Origin: Symsagittifera roscoffensis
Taxonomy: Eukaryota > Xenacoelomorpha > Acoela > Convolutidae
Direction: 5' to 3'
Assembly: GCF_963678635.1 (NCBI RefSeq)
Contig: NC_087070.1
Location: 24,663,419-24,727,418, forward strand
DNA length: 64,000 bases
Numbering within the stretch: the stretch's first letter is position 1; each line of letters opens with the position of its first letter. Below, in pieces: positions 12,101 through 19,656 of this stretch. The translations under genes and the position numbers were made by a program. Below the pieces are notes generated by a model. It was not told the origin of the DNA. It saw nothing but the letters and a program-made list of their open reading frames with translations, and searched no databases.

Positions 12101-12160
12101 CCCGGCAACAACACCAGCAAAGCCACCACACCCACACAACCCCAAACGCCCAGAGCTTAG
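1..12160 (+). CDS. Class A (aminergic-type) GPCR, 3' part of gene, six visible exons
   Basis: Spliced model: 1-133, 7442-7621, 7826-8348, 8585-8718, 11333-11632, 11975-12160, giving 484 residues with the frame kept across every junction. The gene starts left of the window, so TM1-TM4 are missing. Exon 1 encodes TM5 (FMPFVLPV), exon 5 TM6 (YIICCCPF), exon 6 TM7 (YLNSALNPILY, carrying the NPxxY motif) and a short tail ending RKLYSCC plus 20 residues. W7.40, Y7.43, N7.45 and S7.46 around TM7 are typical of biogenic-amine receptors. The third intracellular loop is about 340 residues, Ser/Asn-rich, as in many amine and muscarinic receptors. Odd points: the TM6 CWxP motif reads CCCP, so the toggle tryptophan is lost; TM5 lacks the serines that bind catecholamines; intron 2 looks GC-AG. 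A plasma-membrane G-protein-coupled role is inferred from family. The ligand cannot be read from the sequence. Confidence 0.85.
188..262 (+). repeat. possible tRNA-derived SINE head (Pol III B-box-like)
   Basis: GGTTCGAGGCC at 239-249 matches a B-box, with a weak A-box-like TGGCAGTGAAGTGG about 50 bases upstream (189-202). I see no complete tRNA cloverleaf and no 3' tail, so this is at best a SINE fragment in the GPCR intron. Confidence 0.25.
320..560. mobile_element. fragment of hAT-like short element (GCGCGC-type interior)
   Basis: The stretch GGAGAGCGCGCGCCG, then AAAGTGCCTAAAAACGCC, GGCGCAGAAG and CAATTTGGTCGACCTAAAA, closely matches the interior of the element at 59241-59669. No terminal repeats are visible here. 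It lies in the first visible GPCR intron, left of the Ty3/Gypsy insertion. Confidence 0.5.
595..807 (-). repeat. 3' LTR of the young Ty3/Gypsy element
   Basis: Starts TGATAAAATG, ends ATTCGCAACA on the plus strand, 213 bp. Contains the dyad CATTCTCTCCG-T-CGGAGAGAATG at 698-720. Differs from the other LTR at two positions. Confidence 0.97.
808..816 (-). other. polypurine tract of the young Ty3/Gypsy element
   Basis: On the minus strand AAGGGGAA lies directly against the start (TGTTGCG) of the 3' LTR, the expected place for plus-strand DNA priming. Confidence 0.8.
1103..3871 (-). CDS. pol (integrase part): Integrase frame with long C-terminal extension, in phase with gag-pol across one TAA
   Basis: The frame is open from directly after the TAA at 3872-3874 to the stop at 1103; the first ATG is at 3592, giving 829 residues. 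Numbering from the TTG at 3799: HHCC zinc motif H191, H194, C223, C226 (HESHPGQFG ... CTQC), then a DDE core D258 (LDFAGP), D317 (VDHASCF), E353 (VEKLVH) with 35 residues between the last two. After about residue 410 come roughly 490 residues rich in Ser, Pro, Asn and Glu, including a GPY/F-like segment around STVELSDGKIF and a basic patch NKPKRNRNK. Integrase inserts the cDNA into chromosomes. Expression must use readthrough, internal initiation or splicing. The 93 codons between the TAA and the first ATG are open but AT-rich and Ser/Asn/Ile-rich, so they may be linker or non-coding. Confidence 0.9.
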   Translation of the reverse strand, partial: RNSINSISENSQYTKLRNHVIITALNFVNSSISICNQKHYRTEFCNSKCIPSDFSSTDSTKILLSNSAFIYFLIINSSLISNPSDIKLINSVNMSNNQIVVNPSTSGIQVSIDFQIYSEHKKLVTKFRENLKLPERPLDLNTLFNAKLVALLTEDDEMLNPIVKALQKKVGNINANSRYLHQFSKDLHESDGLLYMDGKLVTPFTLRNAVLKTLHESHPGQFGMKYLAQYIWWPHINRQIYFHGINCTQCTQTGKNIKSIIPTTQISELPTLFAPNEELNLDFAGPLDNNWGNNKYILLCIDRFSKFPSAKITSSTSSNTVIEFLQDYFYLHGIPNSIRVDHASCFTSQDFKLFCNSLNIKLIFCTVGDHRSNGLVEKLVHTVKIKLLAMSLEQQKPTLQIAISKIIWNLRSSFQSKIKCSPFEIYFNRKPNTIWKQLASNKLSGGILDKGKSILSRERALDWNADDRIEDGYKDLLVPKKNQSPLEKGYDSDLPTTSKPSSSRVALNSPFKGNLLRKTNGSINGNPFYKQLGQKIINSTKSTVELSDGKIFRKSDIAIPKSKSSTIRSFKGNISFPSFSNSDLQVGPRKTNRAKTQQTRKPDTMTGRHKESFTPVTTRSRGTRQPTKFNKPKRNRNKASTSNTGYLAGDESMFIPSDTSDISDWEWIAGGFPCREMIRKRFISDNLNFNENPSPPLAPQTYQTNIKSEILDEQLQSTDTAEGPISIKPAPQSTSHTPGESSTATTTEGPNIPSDSTKALEGENPVEFPVFEIEDSSNESANSEERHPKEITITGNEFKLRRSSRNVGPPQFYGKRYYIDIIDECENQPGSANNPISLDEGDSSGFPTLTFRENPSENQTHICDTLPEDRAPGPAYPSSPDQFSIASTDESLRDSVNNFDNYIDLDSEIFNAELEKFMEGDS
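3872..6958 (-). CDS. gag-pol: Gag-protease-reverse transcriptase-RNase H polyprotein
   Basis: 1,028 codons from ATG at 6958 to TAA at 3872-3874. Domains by residue: Gag about 1-280; two zinc-binding motifs at 285-300 (CMKCGG...H...C) and 307-320 (CTTCKYRGHFTRLC, a CX2CX4HX4C knuckle); aspartic protease around D413 (VDSASPVSF, DSA rather than DSG); reverse transcriptase about 570-770 with FTNLDLKNAY (D661) and YLDD (725-728); RNase H about 870-990 with KTDAS (D875), ELE (E914/E916) and ITDHKAL (D941). Gag and RT are in one frame with no frameshift. Integrase is absent here and lies past the stop in the same frame. The products would act in cytoplasmic particles to reverse-transcribe the element RNA. 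All visible catalytic residues are present. Confidence 0.95.
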   Translation of the reverse strand: MAQSNSNESNVRGIPSFWQNHRVDPPIPWEEWSDLFQLAIVAKENIDIENLLNPSERYHPLPPTLENPPESESDAQKTSRIERNIREQKRFDDEEMASIKSETKKFNCMRLEEADKKLRSILYLALGNEGKKIFGQKFTRVKVLQISFKEFWENLSVAFVRKTNITFERHKLLNRKQRDRESLEQFWGALAEMAKRCNIPTGEDEWFRDIFINNMKNSDIQRKLLTETLPPLEALNVALIDEKGITNHIKMTSTFKSNGYSSNKSFNHFNVKREPTLNIERTNTCMKCGGNFTKGHLAVCLAKDTTCTTCKYRGHFTRLCKSRRKNVNIVDSQIVNNTDHNYPSEQPDVHIDHANRECCGVINAWSESGQSDNDDYSVLNVTTIYDDQGKELKKLLNIGLGNENQVILNIQVDSASPVSFLKQNVLHELKLRDPYVKIYPVDKATKELYCGFTNNAINITGEVIVPIFSNGWSHKECHFFLTQGHERNILGNNNLPKVGIEVSQKQFTTLTNKRTCKSINSVTSLDRDIEIEMISKTFKQLFLRIGKIKNQTKITHFHEPLKPIQLKGSRVPLHLLDSVKSELYRLNIKKLENCDEDRFISLIVITCKKDKSIKLALDSKFINKQIYKNKYQMPNIHELVDNVAAQISNNSAGEVWFTNLDLKNAYSQLSLDNFTSSQCNFSLVGGDITGTYQFLTGFYGLGDMPNEFQRVMDSTLGNIPFTNCYLDDILVASKGSFNDHKKIVYKILSTLDSYNFAVKWSKCKFFQKEIEWLGFKISKTGIAPLFDKTKAIKDIPIPKNLKELRSFFGSTNQYIKFVPNLASLGSPLRPLPNKKSIFLWNEDHSKAFDKIKSEIVNLTENTHFDVKKSTRVKTDASHNGLGASLEQLHENVWKTVSFASRFLNPHESKYSTNELELLGVVWAVEHYKNYLYGSEFEIITDHKALLSALSPNHGNKTYHSRLRRWVDRLLPFNFTIKHLAGKDMGFTDLISRTPSGKAIPPSHYDKEFVVATTEKIYNALNPLDNENP
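6948..6957 (-). other. primer binding site, tRNA-Ser type
   Basis: On the minus strand TGGCGCAGTC follows the 5' LTR with no spacer. It is complementary to the 3' end expected of a metazoan tRNA-Ser with CCA (GACTGCGCCA). It overlaps the gag start codon: LTR-terminal A plus TG of the primer site. Confidence 0.75.
6958..7170 (-). repeat. 5' LTR of the young Ty3/Gypsy element
   Basis: Second 213-bp copy. The same 23-bp dyad is at 7061-7083. Its last transcribed-strand base (A, complement of 6958) is also the A of the gag ATG. Confidence 0.97.
7171..7441. other. rest of GPCR intron 1, no feature seen
   Basis: AT-rich sequence between the retroelement and the next exon. Apart from the GGTGC target duplicate at 7171-7175 I see nothing in it. 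Confidence 0.7.
7442..7621 (+). CDS. GPCR exon, third intracellular loop (basic/Gly-rich)
   Basis: Acceptor TTTTTTAAG at 7433-7441, phase 0 in and out, 60 residues (AVEKSESKSSGGGG to VTDPEQ). It is much more GC-rich than its surroundings. The downstream donor is CAG|GCAAGT at 7622, a strong GC-AG donor; the alternative GT 4 bases later would need a different acceptor. Confidence 0.75.
7826..8348 (+). CDS. GPCR exon, third intracellular loop (Ser/Asn-rich)
   Basis: Acceptor TTTTCAAG ending at 7825; opens EEELAEKSKALERELQAK, a short charged helical stretch, then Ser/Asn-rich sequence. Donor GTGAGT at 8349 leaves one base of a split codon (phase 1), which the next exon completes as ACT. Confidence 0.8.
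8585..8718 (+). CDS. GPCR exon, third intracellular loop
   Basis: Acceptor CGTTTAG ending at 8584. Two bases complete the split codon, then 44 codons (GNGIGSPKS to ELTSPTS). Donor GTTAGT at 8719, phase 0. It was found by phase matching: the preceding exon ends in phase 1 and the TM6 exon starts in phase 0, so an intervening exon was needed, and this is the open segment that fits. Confidence 0.7.
9137..9725 (-). mobile_element. family B short element plus a 70-bp duplicated end
   Basis: A terminal fragment (AAGTCTGCTCGCATCAGGGCGAGGCCCTG) at 9137-9210 precedes a full copy from about 9231 to 9725. The full copy has the CAAGGC-GAA-GCCCT end, interior words CATCCCCACACGCCATATAAAGTAC and TATCGCGCGTTAATTGTCCC, and the far end ACTTTCGTTACAAAAGTCGGAAC. 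No coding capacity. Lies in GPCR intron 4. Confidence 0.8.
10440..10860. repeat. AT palindrome cluster and C-tracts in GPCR intron 4
   Basis: Between about 10490 and 10650 the word ATAATCGATTATAA recurs, twice in larger inverted arrangement (AATCCATTATAATCG and CGATTATAATGGATT). At 10811-10850 there are two C-tracts of 10 or more. Confidence 0.6.
10889..11121. mobile_element. fold-back element with ~90-bp arms
   Basis: CAGCTTTTTTATCAGTC ... GTCAATTCATTTGGTTCAAAATTAAA on the left is repeated inverted as TTTAACTTTGAAACAAATGAATTGAC ... AAAAGCTGG on the right, with a spacer of about 45 bp. Arms are roughly 80-85% complementary by eye. No coding sequence. Confidence 0.65.
11333..11632 (+). CDS. 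GPCR exon with end of loop 3 and TM6
   Basis: Acceptor ACTTTTTAG ending at 11332, 100 codons in phase 0. It opens DLNSCQDESAYY, has a Gly/Ser/basic linker and RQLRRQQRN before TM6, then IIVLVCVYIICCCPFSVITF. It ends CCG AAG before GTCACC at 11633. Pro6.50 is preceded by three cysteines in place of the usual C-W-x. Confidence 0.85.
11975..12160 (+). CDS. GPCR last exon with TM7 and C-terminal tail
   Basis: Acceptor TATTTTTGTAG ending at 11974. It encodes FWWDMSVWFLYLNSALNP followed by ILYVYRNMPFRNAIRKLYSCC and a Thr/Pro/Gln-rich tail, stop TAG at 12158-12160. NPILY is the NPxxY microswitch; the F(R)xAI helix 8 and the CC pair (possible palmitoylation) follow. Confidence 0.9.
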   Translation, partial: FWWDMSVWFLYLNSALNPILYVYRNMPFRNAIRKLYSCCLPTPGNNTSKATTPTQPQTPRA

Positions 12161-13489
12161 ACAGAAATATAGCAAGAAAAACATACACGGAGAGGGAGAC
12201 AACCGAACTGCACTCTCAGCTGCTGGAAAAATGAATGTTACACGTCTTAAGATATGTATCAACGTGATGAACAATTTAACAAACTGAAAGACATAAAAAT
12301 ATGTGGAGAGGGAGATAATCAAACATTCTCTGCTCCTAAAGCATAAAAAATCCGTGGAAAAATTATTTTCGGACTTATGTGTAAACGTTTCCAGCCAACT
12401 GATAATGAACTCGACTCAAAAACCATCAATCAAGAAAAAAATAACGCGCCCCTTCAACAGAAAAAATTGAAGAAATTATGAATAATGGGAAAGACGACAT
12501 TGAAATGAATCAACGAACAATTGAGCCACTGGAGGGAGGAGAGATCGAACCCTGTCTCTACTCCTAAAGAAAGAAAACAACTGTAGAAATTCAAATACAC
12601 ATCGATAATGTGTTAATGTGTATTTTTAACTCTTTTAAAATCTTGTATGCTTCTTAGAACTCCTTTTTTTGTAAAAATTCTAAGTTTTTTCAAGTGACAG
12701 TTTGAAATTCAAATGAGCATCTTTTTGTTTCAGTTAAAAAAGCTTAATCGAAGTACAAGATAGCTTTTAGAGTCGTAGCTGGTAGCTTCTGAAAAATTTG
12801 AGGATTTTTTGTCGTAAAAACTACACAAAATTTGGTTTTCTAAACTGATGAGCGCGATTGAATAAAGTTGCTCTACAGAATCATTATTGCTGCGACCGCA
12901 AAGTTGGAAAGACTGGTATTTACGCGGGCGTGTTTTATATTTGTAGTATGTTTTTGCTTGTCTTTTGTGGGCTGCTAAAGTTTAAGGTTACCCTTCCCAA
13001 AGAGCCACCAGAAATTTTTCCATTCTTAAATGCTAATACATGTGTGTATGTGTTCAAAGGAGCAATTTTTTTCTTAAATTTGTGAGATAGTTGGTAGCTT
13101 TTCATTGTTAATGGCTGAAAAATGTTCGCCTTAGGTATCAAACAGTAATTTCAAAAGTAATAGCTCATGAAAGCTTACTTGTTTTGATGAACAGTTAGAC
13201 AATAGAGACTGGGTAGTTTCAATTTTTTGATGCAAGTATAAAACTAACGGATTTTTAATTGGTGATAATTGGGGATCACGTGTGTTAATTTGGGATAATT
13301 AGGGGCTTACTTGCCACTTTTATTTTATGAATTTATTGCGAGTTAGCATATTTTGCCGGCTGTCGTAATAACTAAGGATACGAGTGTTTTTTTGCGGGCT
13401 GTATTTTCTTGTGAGTTGATTTTAATGCGAGTTGTTGTGCATTGAATTAAATTATCTACCTGTTATTTCGTGGAAATTGAGTCAACAAG
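12161..13489. other. 3' flank of the GPCR gene
   Basis: No gene or repeat recognised. AATAAA at 12861-12866 is a possible polyadenylation signal about 700 bases past the stop; nothing else supports it. Confidence 0.4.
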
Positions 13490-14675
13490 CCCGTACCCAG
13501 TGAACATGCTAATTCAAACCTGAAATAATCTGTCTCAGAACTGAAACAAATTGTGAAATAATAAAATAATGATTGGATACTTTAAGAATGGGTTGGCCCA
13601 AAACTAGTTTCAGATCTGATTTTTTGTGTTACTTGGTTATTTCAGATCTAAAAACATCTATTTCATATCTAATTTCAGCGCCAAAGTTTAGCTTTTTTGG
13701 TCATTTCAAATCTGAAAAATAAAAAATTCTGATAGATTTTTTGCAATTTTTCAATGTTTATAGCTTTTTCTAGCTGATAGCAGGTACTCAGTAACGTAGA
13801 CAATCAGAGAATGCTGAATCATATTTCCCAAAGCATGCGATTTGTATCAGAAACTCATAAGTAGCGCATGAAACTCAAAAGTTTGTAAATTTTTTATAAA
13901 TTTTTAAACCTTAAAACAGTTGAACAACAGATTTAGTTTGAAAAAGAAACTGTTTTTGTAGCTAATTGGAACTTTTTTCACCGCTTGATTTTCTTATTAA
14001 CATTGAGTATTGCACAAACAGCCAAAAAAAGGATAGCCGGTTTTGTGCAACTTTTTGTAGTTAGAAAATACGAAAATATTTTTTTATAAATTAGTCTCGT
14101 TTTTTTTCCGCATGCTGTGATAAAAAAATCTGAACAAAAAAGAACCTAGTCTTATTTGATTATTTGACGGCGGTCATACTAAAAATGTCATTTGGAAAAG
14201 AACTTTTGAAGAAAAATGAGTAGAAAATAAAAAAAGTAAAAATTTTTTTAGAAAAAAATTTAAGAAAAAATTCAAAATTTTTTGCAGAAAATTTTGAAAT
14301 TTTTGATCTTTGTTTACAAAATGGCGGTGAAAAACGTTCTTGTTTTTATTGAGTACAACTGTGTTTTAACGGCTTAAAGCAAGCTTAAATAAGCTATTGT
14401 ACGCCTACAAGCTCACATCATTTTAGTTCGAAATTAGACCAAAAATCATTGAATGAGTTTTGGCATGATATATCAGATCTGAAATTTTGTTTTCCAAGTT
14501 TATTTCAAATCTGAAAACTTATTTTTGAAAAATAATTTTAAAATCTTAAGTTTTGAAATTAATATCAAGATCTGAAAAAAAACGAATTTCAGAACCAAAA
14601 ATCAATTTTGTTTAGAAAAAAAAGAATTTCAGATTCTGTATAGAAAATCCAGAATCTAAAGCTACTGGGCACGGG
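13490..14675. mobile_element. terminal-inverted-repeat element with CAGATCTG words
   Basis: Ends are CCCGTACCCAGT (13490-13501) and ACTGGGCACGGG (14664-14675), inverted with one mismatch. Both flanks of the interior are full of TTTCAGATCTGAAA-like words in both orientations. No transposase-like frame is visible, so it is probably non-autonomous. Confidence 0.6.
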
Positions 14676-14771
14676 AGTAGCTTTAACTAAACGCTATTTC
14701 AGTCACATTATGAATAATGTGATAACAAACTGTCAGCAAATTGGTTCAAATTCTTTTTTCAATTTAAATAA

Positions 14772-15295
14772 GAGTGCTCGTATCAGGGCGAGGCCCTGAA
14801 TGTTCCGACTGCCTCTTAAGGTCTATGGAGCAGTAATAACATGGAAAAATCAAATGAAATAAAACAAAATGAAAAAAAATTTCCTAAAATTTGAAATTTT
14901 TTATGAAAATCATCCCCCCACACGCCATATAAAGTACAAAAGGATAGATTTCGCTCCTTGTAACAAATCAATTATGGCAAATAAGCTTCGTTCAACCAAT
15001 TTGGATCGATTTTAAGACGGATTAAATCTCCGCTTACACGTTGAAAGCGCGAAATATATCGCGCGTTAATTGTCCCAAATTGACCAAAATGGCAATCTTT
15101 AAACCCTCATAACTTTACGAAAAATGATCACAGGTGAAATATCTTTTCAAATTTAAGCTCAAGACAACAATACCTTTTGAATGATATTAAAAATTCTGTC
15201 AAAAATGGCTAGTTAAAAAGACGAAATTCGTCTGAAGAAAAATAACCCACCCCGAGCACAAATATTCCGTTACTTTCGTATCGAAAGTCGGAACA
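14772..15295 (-). mobile_element. family B short element, full length
   Basis: Runs from AGAGTGCTCGTATCAGGGCGAGGCCCTG to ACTTTCGTATCGAAAGTCGGAAC. Terminal hairpins CAGGGC-GAG-GCCCTG and ACTTTCG-TAT-CGAAAGT are both intact. Interior matches the 9231-9725 copy closely. Confidence 0.85.
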
Positions 15296-16854
15296 ATAAA
15301 AGAATATTTGTTAAAATGTTTTTAAAGCATAAATTGCGCAAGCAAACTACTGTTTTCTTCACAGTCGTTTGAATTGTTTAACGTTTATGAATATCATTTC
15401 TTTTCGATTATAAAACCTTCGCCCGCACTGAAAACAAACTAAGCACTTGTAAAATTTTCACCCACTCGTTATATTGGTAAGAGTTTGAATGAACCGTCTG
15501 CCAGTTAATGTCACTGAATTTTTTTTGATGGAAAAGATCAAAAAATTTTCTGAAACAACAATGGAAATTTTCCAGCTCAAATAATGTAAAAGATGAGGTT
15601 ATATACTTAGTGTCAAATTTATCATTAATAAACTTTTGCTTTGCTTAACAAAATTATATTGACTTATAAATCAGATTAGTTTGCCGCGTACGCGTTATTA
15701 GCATGATAAATATCGTGCTTTTACTATCTCGAATGGCCAAATTCAAAATTCTCAAAAGTATACAAAAAAGGCAACATATGTTTTGAAGATTTAGCTCAAG
15801 ATGTCATTCTTTTTCAGATAGTGATAGATAGAGTTTCTATCAATAATAGTAGTTAATTTGTTCAAAATCGAAGGCACCTGAAAGAACTACACCCAGAAAT
15901 ATTATTAAAATAACATCCTAATAAACTAACTGAAATATGTTCTGCTAAATTGATTTTGAAAATCAAAGGATTTTCAAAAAGTCTGCTTGAAGTTTGCGTA
16001 AATGAAAATTCGCGTTTATAAACTTTGATCTAAATTTAGCAATTTTTTTTCTTCATATTCTCATAAATTCACCAAGAGATTTGCCGTTTTGAACTCAATT
16101 TTAAAAAAGTTTAAATTTGTTAACGGATCTTTTTTTCTTTAAAAAAACATTTTGAGAGCAAATTTGATATGAAAACAGTCCAAAAGTTTTATCATCGAAA
16201 ATGTTGATGCTTTATATTTTTGCCTCAATTAAGAACAGAATCAAATCGAGCTTTTAAAACCAAACTGCCGAAACGAAAACAGAAATAATAAAATTGATCT
16301 TGCTTTTTTACAATTTCAGCACTTCAATAAAGGTTTGCAGAAGGTCAAGTGTGGTATGACATTGAAAATTTTACAGCGACATTTAAAGCCCATAAAAATA
16401 TTTCAAAAAAACCATTGTCTTAACAAAAGCGCGTCTAAGCGTACAACTTAATCTTTTAAAGAAACTGAGCTGTTTGTAATTCAATTCTTTCAAATTGTAA
16501 TGACTCAACTATCTCTTCTTTCGGCAGTTCTTTTGCAATCTTTTTTACAACCATTTTAAGTCGGAAAAACTTAACCTTTTGAATTATATTTTTGAAGTGG
16601 TACTGTGATCGCTTAGTTCTGGGGTACTTGCACATCAGCAGGTTATCTTTTTTGAATTTTTTTGCTTTTGAACTTTTTTGAATTTTTTCATTTTTGTTTT
16701 TTTTCTGATATTTATCTAAAGAACGCGACAAAAAAAAACAAAAAATGAATGCAATAGCTCTTTTCTAATGACGACTATTTTGTTTACCGAATTGTTAAGC
16801 TATAAAATTAAAAAAATCAAAAAGTTTTCATGGATTGATACTCTAATGACGTAG
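15296..16854. other. AT-rich intergenic sequence, no feature seen
   Basis: No convincing exon, RNA gene or repeat. A 91-codon minus-strand open stretch at 16456-16731 is Lys-rich and typical of chance frames in A/T-rich DNA. Confidence 0.6.
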
Positions 16855-17318
16855 AGTATCTCTGACCAGCATATTGAAGAAGGTGGCGATGAATTGCTTT
16901 TGTGTTTTAAGATTATGCCTCTGTACAAAAATAAAATGAATAGAGAATACTGTTCGACACGCCTTCTGTAGAGAAAACTGCTCGGAATTTTTATGACGTT
17001 CTTTCTCGTCCCATTTCATTTTTTCTTAAATTCGGGTCTTCAAAGAGAGTGACAATGCATTTGTGTTCGGAATGTTTTTTTTCTCCAGACAAATTTCGAC
17101 AACTTTTTCCAGACTGAAATTTTCTAAACTTCGGGTCTTCGAAATGGGACGAGAAGGAATAATGAAAAATCTTTGATGTGCAGTATCCTCTAAAGAAGGC
17201 ATGTCAAACAAACTTCTCTTTTTATTTTTAGTTTTGTACAGAGACATAATCACAGAACACAAGAAATATTCATCGCCGCCTTATTCAAAGTGCGAGCAAT
17301 GCTGGTTAGAGATATACA
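16855..17318. mobile_element. large inverted repeat (fold-back), ~180-bp arms
   Basis: Left arm from ATCTCTGACCAGCA through GGTGGCGATGAATTGCTTTTGTG, ATTATGCCTCTGTACAAAA and CTTTCTCGTCCCATTTC. The right arm repeats these inverted: GAAATGGGACGAGAAGG, TTTTGTACAGAGACATAAT, ATTCATCGCCGCC and TGCTGGTTAGAGAT. Spacer about 17035-17130. No coding capacity. Confidence 0.8.
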
Positions 17319-17814
17319 TCGTTCTTAGGGTTTTACTTCATGAAAGTTTTTCGACCGTTTGACTTGGCCATCTAAAAGTGTTTTCTTGCCACCTAAATGT
17401 TTTCTTGCAATCTATAAAATATCGGTCTTTAAAACTCAAAACTAAAAAAAATTGCCTGTTATCTACTGTTCCTAACGAAAAGAGGATTGAGTTGGGGATC
17501 ATTTGGACCATATGATTTCAAGTAAGCATAAATAACGCGAGATACACTTCGTCCAATTATTTCATAGAAGGTAAGTTAACTCATTCTTGATTGATACAGC
17601 GAAGCAATCTGCTTCTCTCACAATGTTAACAAGGCCAAAAAATACCAATTATAACTTTACATAGCGTGTTGGGGGATAACAAAAAGAAAGTATACATAAG
17701 TTTTTTTGCACATTCATCAAAGGTTCGCGAAGTCGGCACTAAAGGACAGTCAAAACAGTCATAGCTTCGCATTGATACGGGTCGTCGTGTTTACATTTGA
17801 CTCATTCATGTCAA

Positions 17815-18190
17815 CAGGGGCGGATCTAGGAGTTTTTTTTAGAGGGATTTTCAAAAAAAAATTAAAAATTTTGCATTTTTTTTCAGCTTGGCCAAATTGA
17901 GTTTACAAGCGCTCTCAGAATGCTATAAAAGCCTATTTGAGCAAAAAATTTTGCGTCTATGGCAATTTTTTGAAAATAATTTCAAAAAAGCCGTTTTTGG
18001 GCACCTTTGCAAACATTTAATTTTAAAACCGCAATTTTTGGCGCGCGCTTCTCGAAAATAGTTTACATGGGCGCAGCTTCAATAATTTTTGGTTTGGTCA
18101 TCCAAAAATGGATTTCGGTAAAAGTACCAAAGGGGGAGCTTTAGGGTCGGCAGGGTTTGAATCCCCGAGCAGGGAGTATCCAGGTCGTAT
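17815..18190. mobile_element. hAT-like short element remnant
   Basis: Starts CAGGGGCGGATCTAGGAG, a terminus like that seen inverted at 59650-59669 (TCCTAGATCCGCCCCTG). The interior shares GGCGCGCGCTT and AAAGGGGGAGC ... GGGTCGGCAGGG with that element in rearranged order. The far terminus is not clear. Confidence 0.55.
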
Positions 18191-18316
18191 TATATATTGA
18201 AGGCTTTAGCTATGATATTGAAAGCCAAACAAGAACTATCATCCCGCGCATAAAACTGTTCCGGATTGAGTTTCCCAAATTTTATAACCATCCGAAAAAG
18301 TGAACAGAAAAATTAC

Positions 18317-18545
18317 GACTCTTTTTCCTTTTTCCCTACCTGCAAATTTTTTACTGTAACTTTATTGTTCAAATTGTCGCAATGTTATAAATTTTGGCAT
18401 ACGGACTTTTGGCATAGGCCAAGACATAGGCCAATTTTGGCATAGGCCAAGACCAACATATTTAGTCTCTATACTTAACCTTGTAAAACCACTCGTTACA
18501 TCATGAAATCGATATATATGTGAGGTGGGGGGGGGGGGGGAACAG
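18317..18545. mobile_element. family A short element (diverged)
   Basis: GACTCTTTTTCC at the left, the family words TTTGGCAT and ACCACTCGTTACATCATGAAATCGAT inside, and a G-run of 15-16 at 18525-18540. The right terminus has diverged from the family consensus. Confidence 0.65.
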
Positions 18546-18784
18546 TCAAAAATAGTCGTTTTATTTTTCATGATTCGTTCTAAATGCTTTTCTATCACTT
18601 AAAACTTGATATTGATTTTCATAAATTTATGTTTTATAGAAAAAAAGTTGCCAAAATTTTTTAGATATCAATTGAAAGGCAGACGGAAGATTCGTGGTCT
18701 TATTCTGATATACGAGCAATCTTAATATGTTTAAATGAGTGATAATAAAACGCGAAATATCAAGAACAAATGTGTTCAAAAAAT

Positions 18785-18999
18785 GGTTCTTTTTCCTTTT
18801 TCCTCCCCCCCCCCCCTACCTTCAAGTTTTTACTAGTGGCATTTTGTTCACCTTATCCGAATGTTACAAAAATTGGCATGCAAAATAATTAGGCGATGGC
18901 AAACATATTTGATCTTCCTGTACAACCTTGTAAAACCCCTCGTTACACCATAAAGTCGATGGTTATCTGAAGTGGGAGGGGAGGGGAAGGGAAAATGCC
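18785..18999. mobile_element. family A short element
   Basis: GGTTCTTTTTCC followed by a C-tract at the left; GGGAGGGGAGGGGAAGGG and AAAATGCC at the right; family words ATTGGCATGC and CCTCGTTACACCATAAAG inside. Confidence 0.65.
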
Positions 19000-19656
19000 A
19001 AAATATTTTGTTTTATAGTGTTTTTTAAAATTAGTTTTGTGTAATTTTCAATTATTTCATTAACTGTTTTTAATACTGCGTTCTGAAATTGATTTTTTAT
19101 AGAATTGAGCCAACCAATTATAATGAACTGAGTTTTGTCAGTGAAATGAGTTTTAAAATTCAGTTTAATCAATGAAGAAGGCGCATTAATTAAATTAATT
19201 GTTTATCGTTGTGTGCGACTTTCGTAACAAAAGTAACGGGACGTTTGTGCTCGGGTTGGGTTTTTTTTCCTCAAACAAGTTTCGACTTTTTAACTGGCCA
19301 TTTTTGACGAAGTTTTTTTTATATCATTCAAAAGGTATTGTTGTCCTGAGCTTAAACTTGAAAAAAATTTTTTTAACTGTGATCATTTTTTGTAAACTTA
19401 TGGAGGTTTAAGGATTGCCATTGTGGCTAGGTTGGGACAACTAACGCGCCATATATTTCGCGCTATGAACGCCTAAGCAGAGACTTATTCCGTCTTAGAA
19501 ACTTTTCTAATTTGATTGAAAGAAACTTATTTGTCATAATTGATTTGTTACAAGGAGCGAATTCTATGCTTTTTTACTTTATATGGCGTGTGAAGGGATG
19601 ATTTTCACAAAAAAATCTCAATTTTGAAAAAAAAAATCATTTTTGATTATATTTAA

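Noticed and set aside
12948-12990. ATG-led hydrophobic segment (MFLLVFCGLL) as signal-peptide exon of the protease homolog
   Set aside because: Only about 13 residues before a weak donor; no supporting composition and 8.6 kb away. Too weak to annotate.
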